Assembly: GCA_016704655.1 (NCBI GenBank)
Contig: JADIZR010000003.1
Coordinates: forward strand, 1 to 64,000
Direction of reading: 5' to 3'
Length of the DNA stretch: 64,000 nt
Source: Pseudomonadota bacterium
GTDB taxonomy: Bacteria; Pseudomonadota; Gammaproteobacteria; Steroidobacterales; Steroidobacteraceae
In this document: piece by piece, positions 8,909 through 19,371 of the stretch
Position numbering within the stretch: position 1 is the first letter of the stretch
Layout: the number at the start of each line of letters is the position of its first letter
Position numbers and translations under genes: made by a program
Notes under the pieces: model-generated
Seen by the model: the letters and a program-made list of their open reading frames with translations, nothing else
What the model was told of the DNA's origin: nothing
Databases searched by the model: none

Positions 8909-9858
8909 GCCGTCCGCTCGAATTGATCCGCGGGCTGCACAACCTGCGTCCCGAGCACCGCGGCTGCGTCGCGACCATCGGCAATTACGACGGCGTGCAT
9001 CGCGGCCACCAGCACATGCTCGAGGCCACGCGGCGCAAGGCCGATGAACTCGGCGTGCCGGTCACCGTAGTCACGTTCGAGCCGACTCCACGCGAATTCT
9101 TCGAGGGCGCGGCCGCGCCCGCGCGCCTGATGCGATTGCGCGAGAAGCTCGAGGCGCTCGCGCTCTACGGGGTCGACCGCGTCGTCGTGCTGCGTTTCGA
9201 CGCGCGCATGCGCAACTTCAGCGCCGTGGAATTCGAACAGCAGCTGCTGGTGGCAGGTCTCGGCGTGCGGCACATGGTGGTGGGCCACGACTTTCACTAC
9301 GCGCGCAAACGCGAGGGCAACATCGATTCGTTGCGTGCTGCCGGTGAGCGGCACGGCTTCTCGGTCGAGGAGGTGGGCGAGTTTCTCGTCGCGGGCGAGC
9401 GCGTAAGCAGCTCACTCGTGCGCGAGGCACTCGGCCGCAACGACATGGCACGTGCCGCCCACCTGCTCGGCCGGCCGTATCGCATGACGGGTCGCGTGCG
9501 GCGCGGCGTGCAGCTTGGTCGCACGCTCGGCTATCCCACGGCCAATCTCGCGCTGCACCGGAAGGTGGTGCCCCTGTGGGGCATCCTGGCGGTGCGCGTC
9601 AGCGGCGCCGGTCTGCAGGACCACCCCGCGGTGGTGAGCCTGGGCACGCGCCCTACGGTCAATGGCACCGATCCCTTGCTCGAGGTGCACCTGTTCGATT
9701 ACGAGGGTGACCTCTACGGCGAATACCTCAGCGTCGACTTCCTGCGCTGGCTCAGGGCTGAAGAAAAATTCGAGTCGCTGGACGCGCTGGTCGTCCAGAT
9801 GGGCGTCGATTCGGCCCGTGCCCGGGCCGCCCTCGCCGAAATCCCGCTGCTGGCTTGA
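8905..9858 (+). CDS. ribF: Bifunctional riboflavin kinase / FAD synthetase
   Basis: RibF phosphorylates riboflavin to FMN and adenylylates it to FAD. The 317-residue product has the N-terminal nucleotidyltransferase domain (TIGNYDGVHRGHQHM at about 27-41, GHDFHYARKREGN near 130) and the C-terminal kinase domain (GRTLGYPTANL near 205, SLGTRPTVNG near 245). The start is GTG 8905, which shares GTGA with the murJ stop, implying translational coupling. murJ-ribF-ileS-lspA-ispH is a common gammaproteobacterial order. No FMN riboswitch is seen, as expected for an internal operon gene. Confidence 0.96.
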   Translation: MSRPLELIRGLHNLRPEHRGCVATIGNYDGVHRGHQHMLEATRRKADELGVPVTVVTFEPTPREFFEGAAAPARLMRLREKLEALALYGVDRVVVLRFDARMRNFSAVEFEQQLLVAGLGVRHMVVGHDFHYARKREGNIDSLRAAGERHGFSVEEVGEFLVAGERVSSSLVREALGRNDMARAAHLLGRPYRMTGRVRRGVQLGRTLGYPTANLALHRKVVPLWGILAVRVSGAGLQDHPAVVSLGTRPTVNGTDPLLEVHLFDYEGDLYGEYLSVDFLRWLRAEEKFESLDALVVQMGVDSARARAALAEIPLLA

Positions 9859-9961
9859 GCCCGCCGCTTGCTGCGCTGGCATGGCTGGATTAAAACCATG
9901 AATTGCCTCACTATTTCCTGTTCCGTGCCGACGTGCGCGATTCGCTCCGAAGTCCCCGCCC

Positions 9962-12782
9962 ATGGCTGACTACAAGAACACCGTAAACCTGCCCGAAACG
10001 GCGTTCCCGATGAAGGCCGATCTCGCCCGCCGCGAGCCGGACATGCTGGCGTGGTGGGACGAGCACCGCACGTACGAGAAGCTGCGCGTCATCGCGAAGG
10101 ACCGGCCGAAGTTCATCCTGCATGACGGCCCTCCGTACGCGAACGGCGCGATCCACATCGGCCACGCGGTCAACAAGATCCTGAAGGACATCATCGTCAA
10201 GTCGCGCACGCTCGACGGCTACGACGCGCCGTACGTGCCGGGCTGGGACTGCCACGGCCTGCCGATCGAGCACGCGGTCGAGAAGGTGCGCGGCCGCGAA
10301 ATGAAGCAGCTCGACGCCAGGGCGTTCCGCCAGGCGTGCCGCGAATTCGCGATGCAGCAGGTCGACGTCCAGCGCAATGACTTCATCCGGCTCGGCGTCA
10401 TGGGCGACTGGTTCAATCCGTACCTCACGCTGGCGCCGCGCTACGAAGCCGAGCAGTTGCGCGCGTTCGCCCAGATCATCCGCAATGGTCACCTGTACAA
10501 GGGCTACAAGCCCGTGCACTGGTGCCTCGACTGCCGCTCGGCACTCGCCGAGGCCGAGGTCGAGTACGAAGAACGCACGTCGCCGTCGATCGACGTCCGC
10601 TTCGAAGTCGTCGATGGCGCTGATCTCGCGCGGCGTGCTGGCGTGAGCCTGCCGTCGGGTCGCGCGAGTGTCGTCATCTGGACGACCACGCCGTGGACCC
10701 TGCCGGCCAACCAGGCCGTGGCGGTGCATGCGGAGTTTGACTACTCGCTGCTCGCCATCGATGCCGGTGCCGGCGAAGAGCTGCTGATCGTCGCGTCGGA
10801 GCTTGCGCCATCGGTGCTGCAGCGCGCCGAAGTCGCTGCGTCGCGTGAACTTGCGCGGATCAAGGGCCTGGCTCTCGAGCTCCTGCAGCTGCGCCATCCG
10901 TTCTACGATCGAGTCGTGCCCGTGATCCTCGGTGATCACGTGACGCTCGAAAGCGGCACCGGTGCCGTGCACACCGCGCCGGGCCACGGCCAGGAAGACT
11001 TCGTCGTCGGCAAGACGTACGGCCTCGCGGTCGACAATCCTGTCGGCGGTGACGGGCGTTTCCTGCCGACCACGCCGATCTTTGCCGGCGAGAAGGTCTT
11101 CGACGCCAACAAGCATGTCGTCGAGGTGCTGCGCGGAGCGCGATGCGCTGCTGCACCACGAGGCGTTCCAGCACAGCTACCCGCATTGCTGGCGCCACAA
11201 GACGCCGGTGATCTTCCGCGCGACGCCGCAGTGGTTCATCAGCATGGAACGCGCAGGCCTGCGCGCCGCGGCGCTCACCGAGATCGGCAAGGTCGAGTGG
11301 ACCCCGGGCTGGGGCGAGCAGCGCATCTACAGCATGATCGCCGGCCGTCCCGACTGGTGCATCTCGCGCCAGCGCATGTGGGGCGTGCCGCTGTCGCTGT
11401 TCACGCACAAGGAAACGGGCGAGCTGCATCCGCGCACGCCCGAGCTCGTGGACCAGGTCGCCGGGCTCGTCGCGCAGGACGGCATCGATGCCTGGTTCGA
11501 TCTCGATCCGGCGACGCTCCTCGGCGCCGACGCGTCAAGCTACGAGAAGGTCACCGACATCATGGATGTCTGGGTCGACTCGGGCGTTTCGCACCATTGC
11601 GTGTCGCAGAGCCGGCCGGAAATCCTGTCGCCCGCCGACCTCTACCTCGAGGGCTCGGACCAGCACCGCGGCTGGTTCCACAGCTCGCTGCTGACCTCGG
11701 TCGCGCAGAAAGGCCACGCGCCCTACAAGGGCGTGCTCACCCACGGCTTCACCGTGGACGAGAAGGGCCGCAAGATGTCGAAGTCGCTCGGCAACACCGT
11801 GTTGCCGCAGAAGGTGATGAGCACGCTCGGCGCCGACGTGCTGCGCCTGTGGGTGGCGGCCACCGACTATGCCAACGAGATCAGCGTCTCGGACGAGATC
11901 CTGAAGCGCACGTCGGATTCGTACCGCCGCGTACGCAACACCGTGCGCTTCCTGCTCGGCAATCTTGCCGGGTTCGATCCCGCGCGCGATGCGGTACCGG
12001 TGGACCAGATGCTCGCGCTCGACCGCTGGGCAATTGCCCGCACTCGCGAGCTGCAGCACGAAGTCGTCGCCGCCTATCGCAGCTACGAGTTCCACGTCAT
12101 CTACCAGAAGCTGCACAATTTCTGCGTGGTCGACCTTGGCGGCTTCTACCTCGACGTGCTCAAGGATCGCCTCTACACGACGCCGGCGTCCGGCCCGGCG
12201 CGCCGTTCGGCGCAGACGGCGATGTACTGGATCGCCGAGGCGATGGTGCGCTGGCTGGCGCCGATCCTGTCGTTCACGGCCGAGGAGATCTGGCGCTTCA
12301 TGCCGGGCGAGCGCGCGGAATCGGTGTTCTTCACGACCTGGGCTGACCTCCCCGCGACCGACGGCGTGGCGCAGGCGATCGACTGGCCGAAAGTACTGGA
12401 AGCTCGTGCCGCCGTGCTGCGTGAGCTCGAGCGCCTGCGCGTGGCCGAGCAGATCGGTGCGCCGCTCGATGCCGAGGTGACGCTGTACGGCACGCCCGCG
12501 TGGACCTCTGCGCTGAAGCCGCTTGGCGATGAACTGCGGTTCGTGCTGATCACGTCGGAGGCGCGCGTGGCGGATGCCGATACGCGGGCGCCCGAGGCAC
12601 TGGCGACGGACGGCGAAGGCAAGAGCGGGTTGTGGCTGCACGTGCAGCGCTCCGAGTCGCAGAAATGCGCCCGTTGCTGGCACAGGCGGCCGGACGTCGG
12701 TACCGTGACTACCCACCCGGAACTGTGTGGCCGCTGCGTGGTCAATCTCGACGGCCCGGGCGAGATCCGCCAGTACGTCTGA
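9962..12782 (+). CDS. ileS: Isoleucyl-tRNA synthetase (one-base frameshift in the assembly)
   Basis: A class I synthetase charging tRNA-Ile, about 939 residues. Visible motifs are the HIGH-type GPPYANGAIHIGHAVNK, the editing (CP1) domain segment WTTTPWTLPANQA, the KMSKS loop GRKMSKSLGN and a C-terminal zinc site (CARCWHRRPD ... CGRC). The reading frame breaks at 11131-11140: GTGCTGCGCGGAGCGCGAT carries one extra G compared with VLRERDALLHH. The first part (9962 to about 11135) and the rest (about 11135-12782) are each fully conserved. Because ileS is essential and both halves are intact, an assembly error is far more likely than a pseudogene. lspA follows after 16 nt. Confidence 0.93.
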
Positions 12783-12798
12783 GAAGGACAATGACGCG

Positions 12799-13379
12799 AT
12801 GAACCCTTCGACGACACCCACTCCGCCGCCAGCGTCCGGGAAGGGCTCGCACGCGGCGATCGGCCTCGCGACGCTCACTGCCTTGCGCATGCAGCGCACG
12901 CACCCTGCAGCCTGGCTGTGGCTGTCGCTGTTCGTCGTTGCGCTGGACCAGGCGACCAAGTTCCTGGTCACGCGTTTCCTCGAGCTTTACGATCGTGTCG
13001 AAGTCCTGCCGGTGCTCGACTTCACGCTGCTGCACAACACCGGCGCCGCGTTCAGCATCCTCGCCGACGCGTCCGGCTGGCAACGCGGGTTCTTCATCAC
13101 GCTTGGATTCGTCGTTTGCGCCGTGCTCATCGCGTGGCTCTGGCGGCTGCCGCGCGGCGAGAAGTTCCTGCCGCTGGCGCTGGCGCTGATCGTCGGCGGC
13201 GCGATCGGCAACGTGATCGATCGCATCGCGCACGGTTTCGTTATCGACTTCATCCACGCGCACTGGGGCGGTTCGTACTTCCCCGCGTTCAACATCGCCG
13301 ACAGCGCGATTACGATCGGCGCGGCGTTGATGATCCTGGACGCCTTCCGCGAGCACGAGGGCGGGGTGCGGGCTCGTGA
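12799..13379 (+). CDS. lspA: Lipoprotein signal peptidase (3' end frameshifted)
   Basis: LspA is an inner membrane aspartyl protease that cleaves signal peptides of lipid-modified prolipoproteins. Four hydrophobic segments and both catalytic-Asp boxes are present (GNVIDRIAHGFVIDFIH and FNIADSAITIG), as is NTGAAFS. ATG 12799 gives a 30-residue unconserved leader; ATG 12889 (MQRTHPAAWLWLSLF) gives the usual family length. The frame has no stop at the natural end and runs through ispH to 14076. One added base in the GCGGG region near 13368-13372 would restore a TGA at 13377-13379 and a GTGA overlap with ispH, so I place the end there. Confidence 0.88.
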
Positions 13380-14341
13380 GGATCATCCTGGCCAACCCCC
13401 GGGGCTTCTGCGCCGGCGTCGACCGGGCGATCGACATCGTCGAGCGCGCGCTCGAACTCTTCGGCGCGCCGATCTACGTGCGGCACGAGGTGGTGCACAA
13501 CAAGTTCGTCGTCGACCGGCTGCGCGGTCTGGGCGCCGTGTTCGTCGAGGAACTCGACGAGGTGCCCGACGGCGCCACGGTCATCTTCAGCGCCCACGGC
13601 GTTTCGAAGGCGGTGCAGGCCGAAGCCAGGCGGCGGGAGCTGCGCGTGTTCGACGCCACGTGCCCGCTGGTCACCAAGGTGCACATGGAGGTCTCACGTT
13701 ACGGCCGCGATGGCCGCGACGTGATCCTGATCGGCCACGAGGGCCACCCGGAAGTCGAAGGGACGATGGGCCAGTTCGATGCGTCCAGGGGCGGGCGTAT
13801 CTGCCTGGTCGAGGACGTCGACGACGTGCGGCAGCTGAACGTGCGCGATCCTGCCCGGGTAGGCGTCGTCACGCAGACGACGCTTTCGGTGGACGACACG
13901 GCGGACGTGCTCGAAGCGCTGCAGGCCAAGTTCCCGACGCTGGCGACGCCGCGCAAGGAAGACATCTGCTACGCGACGCAGAACCGCCAGGACGCAGTGA
14001 AAAAGCTGGTCGCGGACTGCGACGTGATGGTCGTGGTCGGATCGGCCACGAGTTCGAATTCCAATCGACTGCGTGAGATTGCCGAAAAGGCAGGCATGCC
14101 GGGCTACCTCGTGGACGGTCCTGAGAACCTGCGTGCCGAGTGGTTCGAGGGTAAGCAGGCGGTGGGCGTCACGGCAGGCGCTTCAGCGCCCGAACTGCTC
14201 GTGCAGCGAGTCGTGGCACGTCTCAAGGAGTGGGGCGGGCAGGGCGCGACCGAGATCGAAGGGCGGGCGGAGCACGTCGTGTTCGCGCTGCCGCGGGAAT
14301 TGCGGGCGGCCGCGACCGACCGCGACAACGGGGACGGCTGA
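13376..14341 (+). CDS. ispH: 4-hydroxy-3-methylbut-2-enyl diphosphate reductase
   Basis: IspH is the last enzyme of the MEP isoprenoid pathway and makes IPP and DMAPP with a [4Fe-4S] cluster. The 321-residue product has the three cluster cysteines in NPRGFCAGVDRA (residue 12), FDATCPLVTKVH and EDICYATQNRQDAV, plus GSATSSNSNRL in the substrate site. The start is GTG 13376, giving MRIILANPRGF. It is coupled to lspA and convergent with pilE. With ispB in the same window, isoprenoid supply genes are well represented. Confidence 0.97.
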   Translation: MRIILANPRGFCAGVDRAIDIVERALELFGAPIYVRHEVVHNKFVVDRLRGLGAVFVEELDEVPDGATVIFSAHGVSKAVQAEARRRELRVFDATCPLVTKVHMEVSRYGRDGRDVILIGHEGHPEVEGTMGQFDASRGGRICLVEDVDDVRQLNVRDPARVGVVTQTTLSVDDTADVLEALQAKFPTLATPRKEDICYATQNRQDAVKKLVADCDVMVVVGSATSSNSNRLREIAEKAGMPGYLVDGPENLRAEWFEGKQAVGVTAGASAPELLVQRVVARLKEWGGQGATEIEGRAEHVVFALPRELRAAATDRDNGDG

Positions 14342-14376
14342 GCCTGCGGAGCGGCGGCTTGTGCCTGCCAGGCGGG

Positions 14377-14781
14377 TTACCAGCAGCTGTCCGAGGTCGC
14401 GGTGCGCACACCTGCCTGATCGATCGTGAACGTGGCGCAGTCTGTGTCGTCAGCCTGGCCAGCTGCCGCCGTGGCCGTGGCCGTGAAGGTTTCCGCATCG
14501 GCGTCGTCGATCGCAATCGTGTAGTAGCCGCCTTCGGTCGTCGCCAGCAGACCCAGTCCGTCCGGTGGCGCGGCGGCGAGCGCGTCTGAGTACGTGTTGT
14601 TCTGCAGATAGAACTTTTCCTGCGCGGCCGCCAGGTTAAGCAGGGCCGACTTGGCTTCAGCCCGATGGGACCGCAGCACGAACTGGCGGTAGCTCGGGAT
14701 CGCGATGGTGGCCAGCAGCGCGACGATCGCCACCACGATCACCAGCTCGATCAGGGTCACGCCTCGCATCTTGTTCAGCAT
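14377..14781 (-). CDS. pilE: Type IV pilin PilE
   Basis: A minor or pilin-like subunit of the type IV pilus, inserted in the inner membrane and processed by PilD. The 134-residue product begins MLNKMRGVTLIELVIVVA. The prepilin cleavage site is after Gly (RG/VTLIE), with Glu5 conserved and a long N-terminal helix. Two cysteines near the C terminus (TDCATF and SDSCW) form the usual D-loop. AAGGAG lies 7 nt upstream of ATG 14781. It is the last gene of the fimT-pilVWX-pilY1-pilE operon, 61 nt after pilY1, the usual place for pilE. Confidence 0.93.
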   Translation of the reverse strand: MLNKMRGVTLIELVIVVAIVALLATIAIPSYRQFVLRSHRAEAKSALLNLAAAQEKFYLQNNTYSDALAAAPPDGLGLLATTEGGYYTIAIDDADAETFTATATAAAGQADDTDCATFTIDQAGVRTATSDSCW

Positions 14782-14842
14782 CGGTTCGCTCCTTCAGGGA
14801 CTCTGGCAGTGACGCCGGACGGGGCCGGCGTCACTCGCCTTC

Positions 14843-17800
14843 TCAGTTCGAGCCACGCTGTTCCCAGTAGGTCCGCACCGGCGGGTTGGTGAGTCCGGTG
14901 CCGCAGCTTTCCAGGCCGACCAGGCAGATCGGCGGAACCGCCGGCGGGTTCGGATTGTCCGGATCGTCGTCGGGGGTCGGGAAGACGAAGATCGCTTCCG
15001 GCGCGATGCTGCCCTGGGCCAGTTCCTTGAACCGGTCAGAGATGTCGTCCGGCGGTGAAGTTGGGCTGGCGAAGTTCACGACCGGCTTGCCGGTCGCCGC
15101 GTCCACGATGTAGAGCCGGTTCAGGCCGACGGTCGCGACGCAGAACTCCGGATTGTATTCGCGCTCTTCCGGAGAATACGTCGTGAAGTAGATGCGGTTC
15201 TGGAACGTGCGCGATTCCGCGAGGACCTTCTCACCCGCATCCTGCAGGTTCATGCGCCAGCCAACTCCGCCCGCCGGAATCGTCGGGTTGATGTCCGTGC
15301 TCACGTCGACCAGTCGCGTGTCACCATCGGTGATGATCTGGTGGCACGGTGAGGTCTCCGTCGTGCCGCAGGTGGCCTTGTACTGGGTGTTCGGCACCTG
15401 CGAGAACACGTTAAAGTCGCGCAGGCTGTAGAAGCGATTGACTACCGTCACGTCCGTGATCGGCTTTTCGCGGTGACCCGAGCCGATGCCAACGTTGATG
15501 AAGTTGGTCGTACCAGTCTTCATCAGCGAGACATCCGGGGCATAGAAGAAGCGGCGATTCTTTGTCGCGTCGGTCTTGACCGCGAGATCACCGTTGCCGA
15601 GCGAGGCAAAGACCCCGCCCCAGGCCAGGTCGGCCGCGGCCTGGCCGTTGCGGATGTCGAAGCGCCAGACGCGCCCGCCCATGTCCGCGGCGTACATGCG
15701 GTCGGCGAAACCGTCGCCCGACAGGTCGAGCATGCGCACGTCGCCGGGTATGGAATTCGTCATCTTGTCCAGCGACAGCTGCGCGCCGGTGTCCGCTGTC
15801 GGGCCCGCGCGCCAGATCAGGCTGCCGGTGATGGCGTCCACCATGAAAATACGGTTGCCCACGCTATCCTCCACGTAGCCGACCGTGTCCTGGGCGACGT
15901 CGTAGCCGCCGCCGAATACGAGCACCATCTTGTCGGGGTTACCGCTGGTCCAGGTGCGGTTGACGTTGACCCGCGCGACCGTGGGTGTGGACCAGGTCTG
16001 GCCGACGCCCGGCAAGTCGGACGGCCCGAGGACCCACAACAGCTTCGGCGCGGTGCGTACCGTCACGTCGAGCCCGAAGTAATAGGAGCCGCCGCGACGC
16101 ATGCCGAAGTACAGGAATACCTTGTCTTTCTCATTCTCTTCAATGCCGTCGGTACCGTCGATGTCCGAGCCAGCGGGCTCGATCGTGCCGTCGCCGTCGC
16201 GGTCGAGCCGGACCACCCTTACCGCGCCGTCCAGGCCGTACACGCGTGAAGTCACGTCGTCATTGGTGTACAGCTCCTCGATGCGGTCGAGCATGACGCG
16301 CGGCACGAAGGCCCAGAGTTCCTCGCCCGTCTGCGCATTGACGGCCTGGAGGTAGCCGTCGTTCGTCGTCGCGTAGAGGGTGAGGTCCGGATCGTCCGCC
16401 GGCCCGCCATAGATAACCGTTGACGGACGCGAGTGCAGCGGATCGCCCATGTCCTTGCGGGCTTCCGTGGAATCGTTGTTGCCGTTCTCATCCAGGACGT
16501 CATGACCATACGCCCAGTCCACGAGGTCGCCGACAGCCGGCCGGCCCGACACCGCCACGTTCGACACGACGCCGAGCAGCAACAGGTTGGCGAGCGTCAG
16601 GTTGTCCGTGTCCTTCAACTCGGAAAGGTCCTCGGTCAGCGCGCCCGAGTTGACGGTCAGGTCGCTGTAGATCTTGCGGGTCGCCGGGCCCTTCAGTTCA
16701 CCCGCCGCGCCGCCCATCTCGGCGTCGGCACCATCCGCCATGTCCGACCAGTAGCTCTGCGAGCCGTTCTCGAAGAAGCCGTTGTTTGGGTCGACCGCCG
16801 CATTGTCGTTCACATCGCGGATTTCACCATCCTGCGTGACCCGGTACTTCTTGATGTTGCCGAGCCAGCGGTAGGAGGTGGCTGGCTTGAACACCGACAT
16901 GTACAGGTAGTTCAGGTTCTGGGTGCGGTTGAATGCGTTCACGGCCACCGTCGGCGACGTGAACGTCGTCGTCTGCTCGAGGATCTTGGAGATGATCTCC
17001 GAGAAGGCCTCGGTCAGTTCGGCCGAGTCGGCGGCCGAGTAGTACTTGCCGCCGCCGCGCTGCGCAACCTTTTCCAGGAACGCCGTGCCTGACGCCACGT
17101 CATCGCCGAAGCCGATCCAGTAGCTGGTGACGTTCTGCACACCCGGCCGGTCCGCGCGCAGGTCTGCTTCATGCAGCCACTTGGAGAGGTCGTCCGTGCA
17201 CTTGCCGTTGCTTTCGGTGCCGTCGCACGTGGCACGGCCGTTGATCGTGGCGAAGCCGGGCAGGGCCTCGATGCGCGCGTTCGCCTCGTTGTCCGCCGTC
17301 GGCAAGCCGTCAGTCAGGAAGACTATGTAGTTCTTCTGGCAGTCCTGGTCCGCCGGCGAGTCATACAGGGTCTTGTCAGACGCATTCCGGGCAGCGGTGA
17401 CGCTTGGCGTGTCGCCGTTGGGCGTGCTCGTGAATTTGTCCGACTTGCTGAATACGCTGGGGTAGGTCGTCGCGTTCGCGCCACCGCCAAAGTACACCTT
17501 GTCGCCCCGGTAGTACTGAGTGGCTTCGTAGAGCGTCTCCGAGACTGGCGTCCAGCCAGCGGCATTCCAGGAGTTGATCTCGGTCGTCATCGCCGCGCGG
17601 TTGTCCTCGATCTTGCCCATCTCCTTCACGACCATGCCGCCTTGCGCCGCGGCGTCGTTGTCGTTGCCCGTGTCGTTGCTGTAGCGCATCAGGCCGACGT
17701 TGACGTTGTCGTCGAGGTTGGTCAGCAGCGTGGTCAGCACTTCCTGCATGATCTCGAGGCGGCTGCGCGTGATTGTCGGACTCGCCTTCCAGTTGAGGTA

Positions 17801-18396
17801 GTTGCCGGAATAGAATGTGATGGGCCTGCCGCGGGCCCAGTCGATCTTATTGGCGGAATTGCTGGACCACGGACCGTTGGTCGAACCGTCTGCAGCGTAC
17901 TTTTTCGAGGACGCAGCGGTCTGGCCATGGATGCCGGCATCCGCCTGGCACTCGATCCAGCTGGTGTTGTCGCCGCCCGAGAGCGCATCCCACCGATTTC
18001 GGTTCGACCGCCAGCGCGCGGCTTTCGCGACGTACGAAATGCCGGACGAAGTCCAGGTTCGGCTGGGCCGCGCTGCAGGTGAATGCAGTCGCGGCCACGT
18101 ATTGGTCGGTGCCGCAGTTCGGCGGCCGGTTGTCTTTCGACCAGTACACCCGGTCCGTCCGGCACGAACCGCTGTAGGTATCAGTCGGGTTGAAGGACAC
18201 CTGGGTAGTCACGTTGGTGTCCATGCTGCCCGACGTGTCCATGACGAACAGGATGTTGGGCCGTGACGGGGCCGCGGCGACGGCCGCGCCGACGAACAAC
18301 TCCGTGTCATCCGCGCTGGCAGGTGTGTTGGCCAGCAGTACGACGGCCGCGGCAGCGGCCAGCGTGGCCAGCGATCGCATCCCCGGAAGTCGTCAT
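14843..18396 (-). CDS. pilY1: Type IV pilus assembly/adhesin protein PilY1 (frameshifted)
   Basis: A large secreted or surface protein needed for pilus extension, surface sensing and adhesion, about 1180 residues. It has a signal peptide (SLATLAAAAAVVLLAN), a VWA domain with the MIDAS motif ILFVMDTSGSMD, and a C-terminal beta-propeller (YATTNDGYLQAVNAQTG). Asp-rich loops DRDGDGTIEP and DLSGDGFADRMY resemble calcium-binding sites. Two frame breaks are seen. The first is near 18040-18050, between NLDFVRH and ISYVAKAARW. The second is at the start: ATG 18396 (ATGA overlap with the gene upstream, GAGGA before it) needs one G removed from GGGG to join MRSLATL. The main intact frame starts at about 18040. 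Confidence 0.92.
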
Positions 18397-18808
18397 GACT
18401 TGGTCCTCGATTCGTTGGCGCCGCCTTGCGGCGCCCTGGGTGACTGTTTCGCGGGCACATCGGCCGGGTCGAGCTGCGTACGCAGGATCAGGCGCGTGAC
18501 ATGACGGCTCTTCGTCTCGTAGTAGACGTCGAGGTGACTGGCGCCCCGCGCCGCGTACTTGCGCAAGGTGGCCAGCGGCACCGCTTGCTTGCCGACGAAG
18601 TACTGACTCTTGTCGTCGAGCCGCAGGACGATCGATTCGCAACCCGCACAGGGTGCAAACTCCACGGGCCGTAGGCCGAACCCGGCACACTGACGAATTC
18701 CGTGCTCGCTTCGACGCCGGTCTCATACGAGATCAGCGTGGCCTGGCTCCAGGCTGTCGGGGCTACGCCGCACACGGCGATGATTGCAAGCAGCGTCTTC
18801 TTGAACAT
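18393..18808 (-). CDS. Small secreted protein of unknown function in the pilus operon (frameshifted)
   Basis: The start is ATG 18808 (MFKKTLLAIIAVCGVAPTAW), a clear signal peptide with cleavage near WSQA. The frame shifts by one base near 18660-18672 (SVPGSAYGP continuing as VEFAPCAGCESIV). The mature protein is about 115 residues with a CxxC pair (PCAGC) and a charged tail. I recognise no named family with certainty. It sits 29 nt after pilX, and its stop overlaps the pilY1 ATG (ATGA). Its export signal and tight coupling suggest a role beside PilY1 at the pilus or in the periplasm; this is inference. Confidence 0.7.
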
Positions 18809-18837
18809 GTTGTTTCTCTCCGGTGGCGGTGCGGTGG

Positions 18838-19371
18838 TCAGCCGCCGCTCGGTCCGACGACGTAGAAGCTCTGTCGATGTTCCGACTGCGCGCCGCGATC
18901 CGACGTGCCGAAACTGTCGACGACGAAGTGATATGCCTCGAAGCCCGTGCCGATGCTGTAGCCGCCGCTGGGGACGGGTGTCTGGCCGGACTGGAGGTCG
19001 AAACGCATGAAGTACTCGCACTGTTGCGCGTCGGTCGGGTCATCGACCTCCGGGCAATTCCCAATCGGCTGCCCCGTCCCGCGCGTCGGCACCGGACGGA
19101 TGGCCGCCAGGTTGTCATAGGCGCCGACCGGTACATTGGTGTCATAGATGCCGGCAGCGAGCGCCTGCTCGATGCCGGCATCGGCGGCCTGGAACGAGCG
19201 CTCCTGGTACTGTGCGTTACCTGCCATCAGCAGCTCGAGCGAGGCGGTGGTCATGCCGGAGATGGCCAGTAGCGTCAGCACGAGCAGCAGGATGAGTCCG
19301 ACGACGAGCGCTGCGCCCGCTTCGCCGTGCGGGCCAGCCGGATGGAGCGGCGGGCGTTGGCAGGTCGTCAT
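18838..19371 (-). CDS. pilX: Type IV pilus minor pilin PilX
   Basis: A minor pilin that helps start pilus assembly with PilV, PilW and PilY1. The 177-residue product has a proline-rich cytoplasmic leader, then GAALVVGLILLLVLTLLAI as the membrane helix, and SFQAADAGIEQAL, typical of PilX. Like other PilX proteins it lacks the usual Gly-Phe-Thr-Leu site. The ATG overlaps the pilW stop (ATGA), so the two are translationally coupled. Confidence 0.9.
   Translation of the reverse strand: MTTCQRPPLHPAGPHGEAGAALVVGLILLLVLTLLAISGMTTASLELLMAGNAQYQERSFQAADAGIEQALAAGIYDTNVPVGAYDNLAAIRPVPTRGTGQPIGNCPEVDDPTDAQQCEYFMRFDLQSGQTPVPSGGYSIGTGFEAYHFVVDSFGTSDRGAQSEHRQSFYVVGPSGG

Noticed and set aside
9859..9961. 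Riboswitch or T-box before ileS
   Set aside because: The 100-nt gap shows no specifier stem or antiterminator. T-boxes are not expected in gammaproteobacteria.
15473..18082. Several plus-strand open frames opposite pilY1
   Set aside because: They are shadows of pilY1 with no recognisable motif or start signal.
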